Below are positions 9,579 to 18,231 of a DNA stretch of 64,000 nt, one piece after another. The position numbers and the translations under genes were made by a program. Positions within the stretch are counted from its first letter, which is position 1. Every line of letters begins with the position of its first letter. The notes below the pieces were generated by a model. That model made no database searches and was not told where the DNA came from. It saw only the letters and a program-made list of their open reading frames with translations. Source of the DNA: Smaragdicoccus niigatensis DSM 44881 = NBRC 103563 (GTDB taxonomy: Bacteria; Actinomycetota; Actinomycetes; Mycobacteriales; Mycobacteriaceae). The DNA lies in the NCBI RefSeq assembly GCF_000380645.1, contig NZ_AQXZ01000015.1:306940-370939 (forward strand), given 5' to 3'.

Positions 9579-10385
9579 CTAGTACAGCTTCTGCGCCAGC
9601 ACCCCGGCGAACACGGACCAGGGCATGGTGACCACCTGTAAGCCGGCGGCGTGCGGACCGACCTGGTAATCGTCGAAGTGGATCTCGATGCCGTACGAGG
9701 TGGGAATCCAGTTCGCGAAGTTCTTCGCCGTCGGGGCGATGCCACTCTCGTCCACCGAGCCGATCTTGGCGATGATCTGCTGCCTCGCTTCGTTCGACAG
9801 TCGCTGCAGCGCCTCGTGCTGGTCCGTGAACAGATCGGTCAGCATCACGGGTTGCGCCGTCGCCTTGTTGATGACGAACGTCGCGATGTGCGGGGTCGGA
9901 TGCGCGCTCATCGGGTCGTGATGGTTGACCGAGGTGATCAGCAGGCCCGTGATGACGTCAGTGCCGATGACGGCCTGCGCGTCCTGGCTGGAGACGGTCC
10001 AGTATCCCGAAGTGGAACCGTCATTGCCGAGCGCGACCTGCTGGTCGTGCAACGACGACAGGACGCTGTTGTTGAACCGGTCGACGACCGCCAGGTCGTC
10101 CCCCGAGATCCACGGGACGTCGACGTCGAACGTGACGGTCCCTTCGGTCGCCTGGTACTTGTGATAGACCACCGAGAACGCTCGGTGTCCATGCGGGCTG
10201 CCGCTGGACGTCGTCGCGTCGGAGGTGGTGGTTGGGGCGGCGGCGGTCGTCGTGGTGGTCTTAGCAGTTGAGCTCAGGCCCGTTGAGGACGCCACCGGAT
10301 TGCCCGCCATCGGCGAGCAGGCGGCCGTCGCGATGATCACGACAGCAGCGGAGCCAATCATCGAGAGGCTGTTCCGGATGTTCAT
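9579..10385 (-). CDS. Secreted lipoprotein with DUF3298/RsiV-like domain
   Basis: A 268-residue exported protein. The N-terminus has a charged start, a hydrophobic segment and a lipobox ATAACS with Cys23 as the lipidated residue. A Thr/Ser/Ala-rich linker (about 31-65) precedes a folded domain. The C-terminal part (QPVMLTDLF..., then GIEIHFDDYQVGPHAAGLQVVTMPWS) is typical of DUF3298, the extracytoplasmic domain of RsiV-like proteins and of many actinobacterial secreted proteins. The function is unknown; no sigma-factor gene is next to it, so an anti-sigma role is not supported. It lies downstream of the Rieske gene, separated by a hairpin. Confidence 0.75.
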   Translation of the reverse strand: MNIRNSLSMIGSAAVVIIATAACSPMAGNPVASSTGLSSTAKTTTTTAAAPTTTSDATTSSGSPHGHRAFSVVYHKYQATEGTVTFDVDVPWISGDDLAVVDRFNNSVLSSLHDQQVALGNDGSTSGYWTVSSQDAQAVIGTDVITGLLITSVNHHDPMSAHPTPHIATFVINKATAQPVMLTDLFTDQHEALQRLSNEARQQIIAKIGSVDESGIAPTAKNFANWIPTSYGIEIHFDDYQVGPHAAGLQVVTMPWSVFAGVLAQKLY

Positions 10386-10418
10386 GATCGCAATTCTTGA
10401 TCATGGATCGCTAGCCGG

Positions 10419-10457
10419 ACAGGTCACCTAGGTGTGGGAAAAACCCACCCGACCTGT
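10419..10457 (-). terminator. Nested hairpin after the Rieske gene
   Basis: An outer inverted repeat ACAGGT/ACCTGT (10419-10424 and 10452-10457) encloses an inner stem GTGGG-AAAAA-CCCAC (10434-10448). It sits between the Rieske gene stop and the lipoprotein start on the minus strand, a position suited to transcription termination or mRNA 3'-end protection. It lacks a clear U-tract. Confidence 0.45.
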
Positions 10458-10473
10458 GACTCCGGACACCACG

Positions 10474-10887
10474 TCAGCTGAGAGTGAGCGTTCCGCCGTT
10501 GTCGGCAACGGTCTTCTTGGCCAGCGGGGCGGTCGCAGGCCCGCCGAGAACCTGGCCGGTCGCGGCGTCGAACCTGCTGCCGTGACACGGGCAGTGAATC
10601 TCGTTGTTCGACACCTCGGTCACCGAGCAGCCGGCGTGGGTGCAGACCGACGAGAACGCCTTGAAAACGCCCGCCTCCGGCTGCGTGATGACGACCTTGT
10701 CGGTCGCGATGATGACACCACCGTTGACCGGGATTTCGGACGTCTTGAGCGTCGTGGCGCCGCTCGGGTCCTTCGAGGTCGGGACCGAATTCGTGTCGAC
10801 CGTGCCCACGTTGGCGCAACCAGCCGTCACGGCGACGCCGGCAATCGCGGCGCCGGCGAGAAAAGTCCGACGGTCACAGCAGCTCAT
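10474..10887 (-). CDS. Rieske [2Fe-2S] protein, Tat-exported lipoprotein
   Basis: A 137-residue exported iron-sulfur protein. The N-terminus has a twin-arginine motif (DRRTFLAG) and a lipobox VTAGC with Cys24. The Rieske cluster ligands are Cys82 and His84 (in CTHAGC) and Cys99 and His102 (in CPCHG). Cys87 and Cys101 are placed to form the disulfide seen in high-potential Rieske proteins. It is probably a small soluble-type electron carrier on the outer face of the membrane. The ATG overlaps the stop of the ZIP transporter gene by four bases, so the two are translationally coupled; a link between extracytoplasmic redox chemistry and metal uptake is inferred. Confidence 0.9.
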   Translation of the reverse strand: MSCCDRRTFLAGAAIAGVAVTAGCANVGTVDTNSVPTSKDPSGATTLKTSEIPVNGGVIIATDKVVITQPEAGVFKAFSSVCTHAGCSVTEVSNNEIHCPCHGSRFDAATGQVLGGPATAPLAKKTVADNGGTLTLS

Positions 10888-12128
10888 GCGGGGATCACCA
10901 ATCCAGTAGCGAACATGACGACGATTCCGGCGGCGAGGCCGGCCATCGACACACCGTCGAGACCACGACCCGGCACCCGCACTGCGGGGGCGACTGTGAC
11001 GATCACCTGAACTATCGCTCCTACTCCGACACCGAGCAGCGCCGCCGACGCTGCTGGGGTTGCGATGGCGGCACCGGCGATCGCGCCGACCACTGCCGGC
11101 GCACCGGCGAGCAGTCCGAGGCCGAGCAACACCAGAACGGAGACTCGTTCACGACCGACCGGAGCGACTACCGCGAGCCCCTCCGTTGTGTTGTGCAGGG
11201 CAAACCCGAGAACCAGAGCGGCACCAAGCGCGAGTTCGCCAACTGCATAGGCACTTCCGATCGCCAATCCCTCACCGAGATTGTGCAATCCGATACCCAC
11301 CGCGATCATAACGGAGAGGCCGATTCCGCTTCGGGTGGCGGCTGCGCCTCGCCACCGACGGACGAGCGATCCGATGAGTTGCAGGGCGATGTAGGACAGC
11401 GCCGCACTGAAGACGACCAGGGCCGGTCCACCAAACGCGGCACCCGAAGGCCCTGCGACCTGGATGCCTTCGACGGTTCCGTCGAAGGCCAGGAAGGCGA
11501 GCAGACCGATGGTCAGCGCCATGACGAAACGGATCGCGGACGGTCCGGCACGACGCAGGACTGGCAGGAACAGCATTCCGAGCAAGACCGGCAGGATGCC
11601 GACGTAGAGCCCGAGGAGCGCCATCGTCCCGAAGAAGCCCGCACTGGGAACAGGACTCTCCACCGCGACCGGGATCGTGTGCGTTATCGCGACGCCGCTG
11701 GAGGTCAGCATCGAAATCCGGTACGGCTGCCCTTCGATCCACGGGTAGTAGAGCGTCAGAAAGGCCGAATCGAGTCGCGCGATGGGGTGGTCTGCGCCGA
11801 TGAAGTTCACATAGGTGTCATTGACCGCGACCTGCGCGATCGTGACGTCGTCGGCTCCGGTGTTGCGCAACGCCAGGGAGATCTCACCCGGTTTGAAGAA
11901 CGTCTTCTCAACCGCGAGTTGCTCGATCGGCGGCCCGGACCGAGTGGGCAGACTCGGCCCCGCGAGCATCGCGATCACGGCCAGTAATGCCGCCACGAGG
12001 GCAGCGACCACACCGCCACGCACCCACTGGCTGGATGCGTCGATCGTGCCGGCGTCGTCGATCTTGGAAGCACCGAGGTACGACGCGTCAGCAGACGTAG
12101 CGTCGCTGGTCATACCCAAGTTTGGCAT
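10884..12128 (-). CDS. ZIP-family metal transporter with an extracytoplasmic N-terminal domain
   Basis: A 414-residue membrane protein. The C-terminal about 250 residues carry the two metal-binding helix motifs of ZIP transporters, HNLGEG and HNTTEG, with the remaining hydrophobic helices around them. Unlike usual ZIPs, it starts with one helix (about 37-56), then about 100 residues with a beta-sandwich-like pattern (EKTFFKPGEISLALRNTG, later PYRISMLTSSGV) that should lie outside the membrane. Likely function: uptake of Zn, Fe or Mn, metal unknown. The start at 12128 lies inside a 20-bp palindrome and seven bases after TAAAAA; an ATG at 12113 is an alternative. The coupled downstream gene encodes a Rieske lipoprotein. 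Confidence 0.82.
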   Translation of the reverse strand: MPNLGMTSDATSADASYLGASKIDDAGTIDASSQWVRGGVVAALVAALLAVIAMLAGPSLPTRSGPPIEQLAVEKTFFKPGEISLALRNTGADDVTIAQVAVNDTYVNFIGADHPIARLDSAFLTLYYPWIEGQPYRISMLTSSGVAITHTIPVAVESPVPSAGFFGTMALLGLYVGILPVLLGMLFLPVLRRAGPSAIRFVMALTIGLLAFLAFDGTVEGIQVAGPSGAAFGGPALVVFSAALSYIALQLIGSLVRRWRGAAATRSGIGLSVMIAVGIGLHNLGEGLAIGSAYAVGELALGAALVLGFALHNTTEGLAVVAPVGRERVSVLVLLGLGLLAGAPAVVGAIAGAAIATPAASAALLGVGVGAIVQVIVTVAPAVRVPGRGLDGVSMAGLAAGIVVMFATGLVIPA

Positions 12129-12137
12129 ACCGAACTT
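12118..12137 (-). promoter_or_regulatory. 20-bp palindrome over the ZIP gene start: candidate metalloregulator operator
   Basis: The sequence AAGTTTGGCATACCGAACTT is an inverted repeat with 8-base arms and one mismatch around a CATA centre. It covers the ZIP start codon and abuts a TAAAAA hexamer, so a bound repressor would block transcription start. Shape and location resemble DtxR/MntR-type operators, but no consensus assigns it to a particular regulator; that assignment is inference. Confidence 0.55.
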
Positions 12138-12152
12138 TTTATTTCAAAGAAA

Positions 12153-13433
12153 CTAAAAGGCCACGACGGGCCAGGGATGCCGCGATTCGATCTGGGCGGC
12201 GAGCCCGAGGATCGTCGACTCGGAGCCGGGCGGACCGGCGATCTGGACCGCCATCGGCGAACCGTCGGGGTGCCGACCCATCGGCACACTCGCCGCCGGC
12301 CAACCGAGGATGTTCCACATTCCCATCAGCGGCGCGTAGCGGCAGGCCCAGGCGTTCGAGATCCAGCCCGTCCGGCTGAAGTGCTTCGCCTTCGGCGCAT
12401 TCCGGGCCAGAGCAGGCGTGATGACCAGCTCATAGCGTTCGAAGAACGGGGCCACGGCCGCCTCGAGGTTCGCCGTCGACACGCCCTCGAGGTGGAGGGC
12501 GTTCGCCAGCCGGCCGAGCCGGATGTGCGTCCGATTCCGGCGCTCGAGGCCCCGGAGCTTCTGCCCCTGCGCGTCCTTGGCGGCCGCAGCGCACCAGCGG
12601 ATCACGGTCGCGTTCATCGAGGGGTACGGCAGCGCAGCCGATTCGACGTAGTGACCAGCGGAGACCGCGACCGACCCAGCGACTCGCGCCGCCGCGCGCC
12701 AGTGTCGGTCGCCACGAACCATCGCCATGGGCGGAAGGGACACGTCGAGTGCGATACGCAGGCGTGCGGGATTGCTGAGAACCGCAAGACTCGGATCCGC
12801 CGCCATGACCGACAGCGCCAGGGCCGCGTCGGCGACCGTGCTCGACAGGACGCCGTTTTCGACCATTCCGCCCCACGACGTCCTCCCGACCTCGGACGGG
12901 ACGACTCCGGCACCGGGCTTCAAGCCGAAGATTCCGCACACGGCAGCGGGGATTCGGATCGAACCCAAGCCGTCGTTGCCATGCGCGACCGGAACCATGC
13001 CGGACGCTACCGCGGCAGCGGCGCCACCGGAGGAGCCACCAGCACTGAGTTCTGGCTTCCAGGGGTTGCGGGTCACCCGCTCCGGGTTGTCCGTCATGGG
13101 CCAGATGCCGCACTCCGGGAGCGCCGTGTATCCGACGACCACCGCTCCGGCGGCCTTCAATCGCGTCACGACCGGATGATCGGCGTCGATGTTGTCCTTG
13201 ATGGCGACTGGAACTCCGGCCATCGGCAACTCGGAGAGGTTCGGGCGCGACTCCAGGCTCTTGGCATCGGCGAGAGCGGACTCGTCATCCACCCAGGTGA
13301 ACGCGTTGAGCTCGCCATCGGACTGCGCGATTCGGGAAAGTGCGGCGCGCGTCGGCGCCACGGGATCGATCGCTGCCGAGCGAACTGCACTGGCGATGTC
13401 GATCGCGGTCCGCGCCGGGGCAGAGCTGGTCAA
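12153..13433 (-). CDS. Amidase signature family protein
   Basis: A 426-residue amidohydrolase with the Ser-cisSer-Lys triad of the amidase signature family: Lys79 in PVAIKDN, the Gly/Ser-rich loop SAGGSSGGAAAAVASG (about 130-145) holding the cis-serine, and Ser158 in GNDGLGSIRIPAA as nucleophile. It hydrolyses an amide to acid plus ammonia or amine; the substrate is unknown. It is shorter than GatA and has no GatB/C neighbours, so a role in tRNA amidation is unlikely. The start is TTG at 13433 with a strong AAGGAGG seven bases upstream. It lies downstream of hpt on the same strand. Confidence 0.85.
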   Translation of the reverse strand: MTSSAPARTAIDIASAVRSAAIDPVAPTRAALSRIAQSDGELNAFTWVDDESALADAKSLESRPNLSELPMAGVPVAIKDNIDADHPVVTRLKAAGAVVVGYTALPECGIWPMTDNPERVTRNPWKPELSAGGSSGGAAAAVASGMVPVAHGNDGLGSIRIPAAVCGIFGLKPGAGVVPSEVGRTSWGGMVENGVLSSTVADAALALSVMAADPSLAVLSNPARLRIALDVSLPPMAMVRGDRHWRAAARVAGSVAVSAGHYVESAALPYPSMNATVIRWCAAAAKDAQGQKLRGLERRNRTHIRLGRLANALHLEGVSTANLEAAVAPFFERYELVITPALARNAPKAKHFSRTGWISNAWACRYAPLMGMWNILGWPAASVPMGRHPDGSPMAVQIAGPPGSESTILGLAAQIESRHPWPVVAF

Positions 13434-13451
13434 CGCAACCCTCCTTGGAAC

Positions 13452-13476
13452 GCGGCGGTATCGAGTGAACCGCCGC
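13452..13476 (-). terminator. Hairpin between hpt and the amidase gene
   Basis: GCGGCGGT (13452-13459) and ACCGCCGC (13469-13476) form an 8-bp perfect stem with a 9-base loop directly after the hpt stop. It could terminate or attenuate transcription from the dacB-tilS-hpt operon into the amidase gene. No U-tract follows. Confidence 0.4.
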
Positions 13477-13488
13477 CCGCTCGCAAGG

Positions 13489-14058
13489 CTACTTGTAGAT
13501 CTCGGGCTTCAGCAGACCGATGTACGGCAGGTCGCGATACCGCTCGTTGTAGTCGAGGCCATAACCGACGACGAATTCGTTCGGAAGCTCGAATCCGACC
13601 TCGGCAACCTGGACGGCGCGCACTGCCTCGGGCTTGCGGAAAAGGGTGACCACCTCGAGCGACGCGGGCTTCCGACCCTTGAGGTTGCGGACGAGCCACG
13701 ACAGCGTCAAACCGGAGTCGATGATGTCTTCGACGATGAGCACGTGCCGACCGGCGATGTCGCGGTCGAGGTCCTTGAGGATTCGGACGACACCCGACGA
13801 CGTCGTGCCAGAGCCGTACGAGCTGACCGCCATGAATTCCATCTGGGTCGGGATCGGAATTGCGCGCGACAGGTCGGTCATGAAGTAGACCGCGCCCTTG
13901 AGGACGCACACCAGAATCAGGTCGCTGTCGATTTCACGCTCGGTGTAGCGCTTGCCGACGTTCGCCGCGAGTTCCTTGATCCGAGCCTGGATCGTTTCTT
14001 CGGTCAGCAGAACCTCGGCGATGTCACCGTCGTACACGCGCATCGACTCCTTCGTCAT
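13489..14058 (-). CDS. hpt: Hypoxanthine phosphoribosyltransferase
   Basis: Purine salvage enzyme: hypoxanthine or guanine plus PRPP gives IMP or GMP. The PRPP-binding loop [14 protein letters not shown] is at about 106-119, with the upstream VLKGAVYFM motif and the C-terminal [21 protein letters not shown] that closes the family. Length is 189 residues, or 184 if the internal ATG of MRVYDGD is used. The ATG at 14058 overlaps the tilS stop by four bases, so I chose it. The tilS-hpt pair is conserved across actinobacteria. Confidence 0.97.
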   Translation of the reverse strand: MTKESMRVYDGDIAEVLLTEETIQARIKELAANVGKRYTEREIDSDLILVCVLKGAVYFMTDLSRAIPIPTQMEFMAVSSYGSGTTSSGVVRILKDLDRDIAGRHVLIVEDIIDSGLTLSWLVRNLKGRKPASLEVVTLFRKPEAVRAVQVAEVGFELPNEFVVGYGLDYNERYRDLPYIGLLKPEIYK

Positions 14059-15074
14059 AGCTGATCAGAACCGAGTGTCAGAGTGCCATGTTTGCGGGTT
14101 GCAACCAACCTCGCGCCGGTGGTTCCGCCGTTTTGACTCCCCGGCGCTCCGCTTACCCCTGGAACTGCGACCCCACCTTGTCCGCGCCAGTCGGTGACGA
14201 GCCGGTCGATCGCCCGAACCTGCACGTCATTGACGGCCCGCGCACCGCTGTCGAGCAACCACGATCTGATGACCCGCCGGCGCAGCGCGGCCGGTTGCGG
14301 GAGGAGGGTCGCTGTATCGAGCCCGGCCGGACGCGCAGCTTCGCGTTGCAGGGCAGCCGCGAGTTCATCGAGTACGTATCCGTCATCGCGGAGCTGATCC
14401 GCGGTTCGGGCGAGCGCCTCCGAAACTCCCCCACCGAGGACGTCCTCGAGCAGCGGCAAGACGTCCTGCCGGATTCGAACACGGGTGAACTCCGGCGAGA
14501 AATTGTGCGGATCGACGTGCGGCTCGAGCCCGAGGTCAGCGCACGCGGCGCGGGTCGTCTCGCGCTTGATCGCGAGCAGTGGGCGACCCCACGGATCGTC
14601 GAATTCCCGCATGCCCCAAATGGATCGAGGTCCCGAGCCGCGCGCGAGCCCCAGCAGCACCGTCTCGGCCTGATCGTCGAGCGTGTGGCCCAGGAGAACC
14701 GGTGAACCGTCCCGGGCGGACTCGAGCGCGGCGTACCGGGCGTCCCGGGCGGCAGCTTCGAGGCCGCCATCCCGGCCGACCTGGACCGACAGGATCTCCG
14801 GAGTCGCACCGAGTTCACGTGCCGCTTTCGCGGCCAGCCGCGCCACCTCGTCAGACCCGTCCTGCAACTGGTGATCGACGATGAGCGCCCGCACGACCTG
14901 CGCTTCCGCCACCGCGCCGGCCAGCAGAGCCAACGAATCGGCCCCACCCGAGACGCCGACGCACACTGTGCCGATTGGCGCGTACCTCGAAATCCACGAC
15001 CGGACGGCCTGCCGAATCGCCAGAATCGCCCGGGTCTCGGGCAATCGGCTCAGGCCAGAACGCGCTTGATCCAT
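14055..15074 (-). CDS. tilS: tRNA(Ile)-lysidine synthase
   Basis: Converts the wobble cytidine of the CAU anticodon of tRNA-Ile2 to lysidine using ATP and lysine. The PP-loop SGGADS is at 42-47, in an N-type ATP-pyrophosphatase domain with LIVDHQL and [13 protein letters not shown] downstream. The 339-residue length matches short actinobacterial TilS. The start overlaps the end of the zinc-protease gene by 25 bases, and the stop overlaps the hpt start. Confidence 0.96.
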   Translation of the reverse strand: MDQARSGLSRLPETRAILAIRQAVRSWISRYAPIGTVCVGVSGGADSLALLAGAVAEAQVVRALIVDHQLQDGSDEVARLAAKAARELGATPEILSVQVGRDGGLEAAARDARYAALESARDGSPVLLGHTLDDQAETVLLGLARGSGPRSIWGMREFDDPWGRPLLAIKRETTRAACADLGLEPHVDPHNFSPEFTRVRIRQDVLPLLEDVLGGGVSEALARTADQLRDDGYVLDELAAALQREAARPAGLDTATLLPQPAALRRRVIRSWLLDSGARAVNDVQVRAIDRLVTDWRGQGGVAVPGVSGAPGSQNGGTTGARLVATRKHGTLTLGSDQL

Positions 15075-16144
15075 GCCTCGGGGTGTCCGATCTCACTCGC
15101 CAAGGGCAGGGTCTCCGGACTGGTCCACACCGTGTTGAACCGTTCCATTCCGACTTCCTCGACCACCGCATCGACGAACTTCTTGCCGCGGACGTACTGC
15201 TGCATCTTGGCGTCCATGCCGAGCAGCGCTCGAATCAAGCGGTGAATCGGGTTCATTCGGCGACGCCGACGGTTGTCGAACTTCGCGCGGATCTCCTTGA
15301 CGGACGGCACGACCGCCGGGCCCACCGCGTCCATGACGTGGTCCGCGTGACCTTCGAGCAGCGTGCCCAGAGCGAGCAGGCGGTCGAGCGCGTCACGCTG
15401 TGGCGGTGCCTGCGTCGCACGGAGAAGCCCGATCACGCCGCCGGGTGAGTCGGAATCGGCGGTGCCCTGCCGGCGCTCGCGCAGCTCAGCTGCCAAACGG
15501 GCGACGACGTCCGTCAACGGTTCCGTACCGACCGCGGACAGAATCGCGACCTGCTCACGCATGTAGTCCCGAATCCACGGGGCGGCGGCGAACTGAATGC
15601 GGTGCGTCACCTCGTGCAGGCACACCCAGAGCCGGAAGTCCGCGGGGTCGACCTTGAGCATCCGCTCGACCATGACCATGTTCGGCGCGACCAGCAGCAG
15701 CGTGCCGTCCTCGCCCGTGAACGGGTCGTACTGGCCCAGGATTGCCGACGACAGGAACGCGAGCACCGCGCCTGCCTGCAATCCGGCGGTCTTGGCACCG
15801 AGCGGCGACTTTCGGTCCTCGTCAGCGGCGTCCCCTTCGGCGAGGTTCGCCATCGAGGAGGCCGCAGCCCGGACCCACGCGCCGCGATCGACGATCTGTG
15901 CGCGGGGAATCGGGAGCCCTTCGGCGAGTCCGGTGACTTCGCGAACGGGCAGTTCGGCAGCCTTGGAGATCTCCTCGAGGTCCGCGACAACCGCTTCCGC
16001 GCGCTCGCGACTCACCTGCGGGCCCCGCGGGGCCAAGCGAGCTCCGGTGCGGGCCGCGAGATCCCAGTCGATCGCGCCCGCCAGGCCGCCCGCCTTACGG
16101 GTGTCTTCCCCGCTATCCGGCTGTGCAGGCTCGGCACCGGTCAC
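15050..16144 (-). CDS. Zinc-dependent metalloprotease, DUF2342/coenzyme F420 biosynthesis-associated family
   Basis: A 364-residue protein equivalent by sequence and position to M. tuberculosis Rv3626c. A zincin motif HEVTH occupies about 177-181, in a context (WVCLHEVTHRIQF) typical of DUF2342. No signal peptide is visible, so it is probably cytoplasmic. The physiological substrate is unknown; family names that mention F420 rest on association only. The start is GTG at 16144 behind GGGGGAG. It lies 15 bases after the dacB stop and overlaps tilS, so it belongs to one operon. Confidence 0.9.
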   Translation of the reverse strand: MTGAEPAQPDSGEDTRKAGGLAGAIDWDLAARTGARLAPRGPQVSRERAEAVVADLEEISKAAELPVREVTGLAEGLPIPRAQIVDRGAWVRAAASSMANLAEGDAADEDRKSPLGAKTAGLQAGAVLAFLSSAILGQYDPFTGEDGTLLLVAPNMVMVERMLKVDPADFRLWVCLHEVTHRIQFAAAPWIRDYMREQVAILSAVGTEPLTDVVARLAAELRERRQGTADSDSPGGVIGLLRATQAPPQRDALDRLLALGTLLEGHADHVMDAVGPAVVPSVKEIRAKFDNRRRRRMNPIHRLIRALLGMDAKMQQYVRGKKFVDAVVEEVGMERFNTVWTSPETLPLASEIGHPEAWIKRVLA

Positions 16145-16159
16145 TGGATCTCCCCCCGA

Positions 16160-17533
16160 TCATCGACAGACGCAAGTTCGGAGAGCGGCCGCGATCGCGT
16201 CGAGCGCTGGCCGGCTCACACCAGGTGCCGTGCCGTTCGACATCAGGGCGAATGTCAGTACCCGTGAGTTGACCGTGACGACAAATCCGGCGAGAGAACT
16301 CGCTTCCGCCAACGTACCTGTTTTCGCACGTACCCAACCGGCGCCGGCTCGATCTCCGGCGTCGAAGCGATCTTCGAGTGTGCCGTTCGCACCCGCGACC
16401 GGCAGGAAGTCGAGCATCGGGCGCAGCGCCGGCCGGCCGTTTCCAGCCGCGGCGACCATGATCTTGTCGAGCACTCGCGCGGGAATCCGGTCATCGTCGG
16501 ACAGCCCGCTCGCGTCCTGAATCGACACCCCGGTCATGTCGAAGCCGGCTTCGGTGAGCACCGATGTCACGGCCGCGACCACCCCACGGAACGACGGATC
16601 GCCACCGCGCTCGATGACCAGTTCCCGGCCGATCGTCTCGGCCAGGATGTTGTCCGAGTGAGCCATCATCTGCGTCATCCGCTCGCCCAACGTCGCCGAC
16701 TGAACCTTCGCGAGTTCGCGTGCGTTCGGCGGCGCGGTGCCGGGCTTGACGTCGGTGGAGTCGATCCCCAGCCGTTTGGCGATCGCCTGAGCCACGTCGA
16801 TCGCCGGGGTGTCCGAACGCGGTGCGTTCTCGTCGTTGGCCAGGCGCGAACCGTCGATCATCACCGGTGCGAGCGGGGCGATGAACCCGCCGGGAATGTC
16901 CTCCGCGTGCCACCCCTGCGCCATCGCCGGGCCGGTGAACGCACTGGTGTCGAGGGTGAGTGACGTGAACTTCACGCCGCTCTTCTTGATCTGCGCCGCG
17001 AGGTCGTCGATTCGCGCGGCTCCCGGGTAATAGCTGGGCGTCCCGACCGGAGCCGCACTCAACGTCGGGTCACCGCCGGCCACGAGGACGATCTCGCCCG
17101 GATGTGCGCCGGCCACGATCCGGGTCGTGAGTCGGTGGTCGATCGGCAGGGTCAGCAACGCTGCGGCGGTCGTCAACAGCTTCGCCGTCGACGCCGGAAC
17201 GGTCGCCTTGTTGGGATCCGAGCTCCACAACACCCGGCCGGTTTCGGCATCGGAAATCTCGCCGGTGAAGTTGCCCAATCCGGCTGCGGTTACGAGGTCA
17301 GCCAAAGCACGCTGCAGCGCAACGGGATTCGGAATCGGAGCCCCTGATGGCAAGTCTTTGATCTCGGGATTCAAGCTCACCAAGGGCGGCGCCGGCGCAA
17401 TCGAAGTGGCGTTCGCGCCCGTCGGTCCGCTGGCGCGTACGAGGACGACAAGCGAAGCGACGACTGCGACAACGGCGGCCACGGCCATCAGCGTCCGGAG
17501 TTTCCGGCCACCGAATCTTGCCAATCCAAACAA
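16160..17533 (-). CDS. dacB: D-alanyl-D-alanine carboxypeptidase/endopeptidase (PBP4 type, family S13)
   Basis: A 457-residue exported penicillin-binding protein that trims peptidoglycan peptides. A hydrophobic anchor or signal segment occupies about 15-34 ([18 protein letters not shown]). Catalytic motifs: SxxK as STAK at 115-118, SDN in [12 protein letters not shown], and KTGT at 404-407. It ends in CVCR. The TTG at 17533 has a GGAG upstream and is the likely start, though a downstream start would keep the signal segment. Divergent from ppa, as in M. tuberculosis (Rv3627c/Rv3628). Confidence 0.94.
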   Translation of the reverse strand: MFGLARFGGRKLRTLMAVAAVVAVVASLVVLVRASGPTGANATSIAPAPPLVSLNPEIKDLPSGAPIPNPVALQRALADLVTAAGLGNFTGEISDAETGRVLWSSDPNKATVPASTAKLLTTAAALLTLPIDHRLTTRIVAGAHPGEIVLVAGGDPTLSAAPVGTPSYYPGAARIDDLAAQIKKSGVKFTSLTLDTSAFTGPAMAQGWHAEDIPGGFIAPLAPVMIDGSRLANDENAPRSDTPAIDVAQAIAKRLGIDSTDVKPGTAPPNARELAKVQSATLGERMTQMMAHSDNILAETIGRELVIERGGDPSFRGVVAAVTSVLTEAGFDMTGVSIQDASGLSDDDRIPARVLDKIMVAAAGNGRPALRPMLDFLPVAGANGTLEDRFDAGDRAGAGWVRAKTGTLAEASSLAGFVVTVNSRVLTFALMSNGTAPGVSRPALDAIAAALRTCVCR

Positions 17534-17676
17534 CGGAGCTCCGAATCAGATGTATTGGAGTAATTGGGAATCTGCGTAAGCACAGATACCGCCCGTGCCA
17601 CCCTATCCGCGGAGGCAGTAGTCTTCCTGTAACCCTCCCCAGGGAGCAACAGGCGAAGAGAAGTGAGGACGAGCAG

Positions 17677-18174
17677 GTGGAATTCGACGTAACCATCGAG
17701 ATCCCCAAGGGTCAGCGCAACAAGTACGAGGTCGACCACAAGACCGGGCGCATCCGCCTCGACCGCTTCCTCTACACCTCGATGGTTTACCCGGCCGACT
17801 ACGGCTACATCGATGACACCCTTGGCGAAGACGGCGACCCGCTCGACGTGCTCGTCCTGCTGCCCGAGCCGGTCTTCCCGGGCGTGATCATCGAGGTTCG
17901 TCCCGTCGGCGTCTACCGCATGGTCGACGAGAAGGGTGGCGACGACAAGGTCCTCGCTGTCCCGACTGGCGACGAGCGTTGGGACCACATCCAGGAGATC
18001 GACGACGTTCCGTCTCAGACCCTGGAAGAGATCAAGCACTTCTTCGAGCGCTACAAGGACCTCGAGCCCGGCAAGTTCGTCAAGGGCTCGGAGTGGGTCG
18101 GCCGCGAAGTGGCGGAGAAGATCATCACCGAGTCGTTCGAGCGCTTCAAGACTGAGGGCGACCACTCGCACTAA
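17677..18174 (+). CDS. ppa: Inorganic pyrophosphatase
   Basis: Soluble type I pyrophosphatase, PPi to 2 Pi, driving biosynthetic reactions forward. The family signature is visible: [25 protein letters not shown] and the metal site [12 protein letters not shown]. The frame is open further upstream, but the GTG at 17677 gives the standard start [12 protein letters not shown] and 165 residues, and AGTGAGGAC upstream serves as ribosome binding site. A strong terminator follows the stop. Confidence 0.97.
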   Translation: MEFDVTIEIPKGQRNKYEVDHKTGRIRLDRFLYTSMVYPADYGYIDDTLGEDGDPLDVLVLLPEPVFPGVIIEVRPVGVYRMVDEKGGDDKVLAVPTGDERWDHIQEIDDVPSQTLEEIKHFFERYKDLEPGKFVKGSEWVGREVAEKIITESFERFKTEGDHSH

Positions 18175-18191
18175 AGCGAAGCTTTCCTGAG

Positions 18192-18230
18192 TGCCCCGTT
18201 ATCGACGTCGGTAATGGGGCATTCTTTCGT
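18192..18230 (+). terminator. Intrinsic terminator of ppa
   Basis: TGCCCC (18192-18197) pairs with GGGGCA (18216-18221), extended inward by partly complementary GTTA/TAA, and is followed by the T-rich run TTCTTTCGTT. It lies 17 bases after the ppa stop. An ATG in the pgm frame at 18214 falls inside the stem, which argues against it being the pgm start. Confidence 0.75.
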
Positions 18231-18231
18231 T

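Noticed and set aside
18214..18231. ATG at 18214 as start of pgm
   Set aside because: It lies inside the stem of the ppa terminator; the GTG at 18232 gives the family start.
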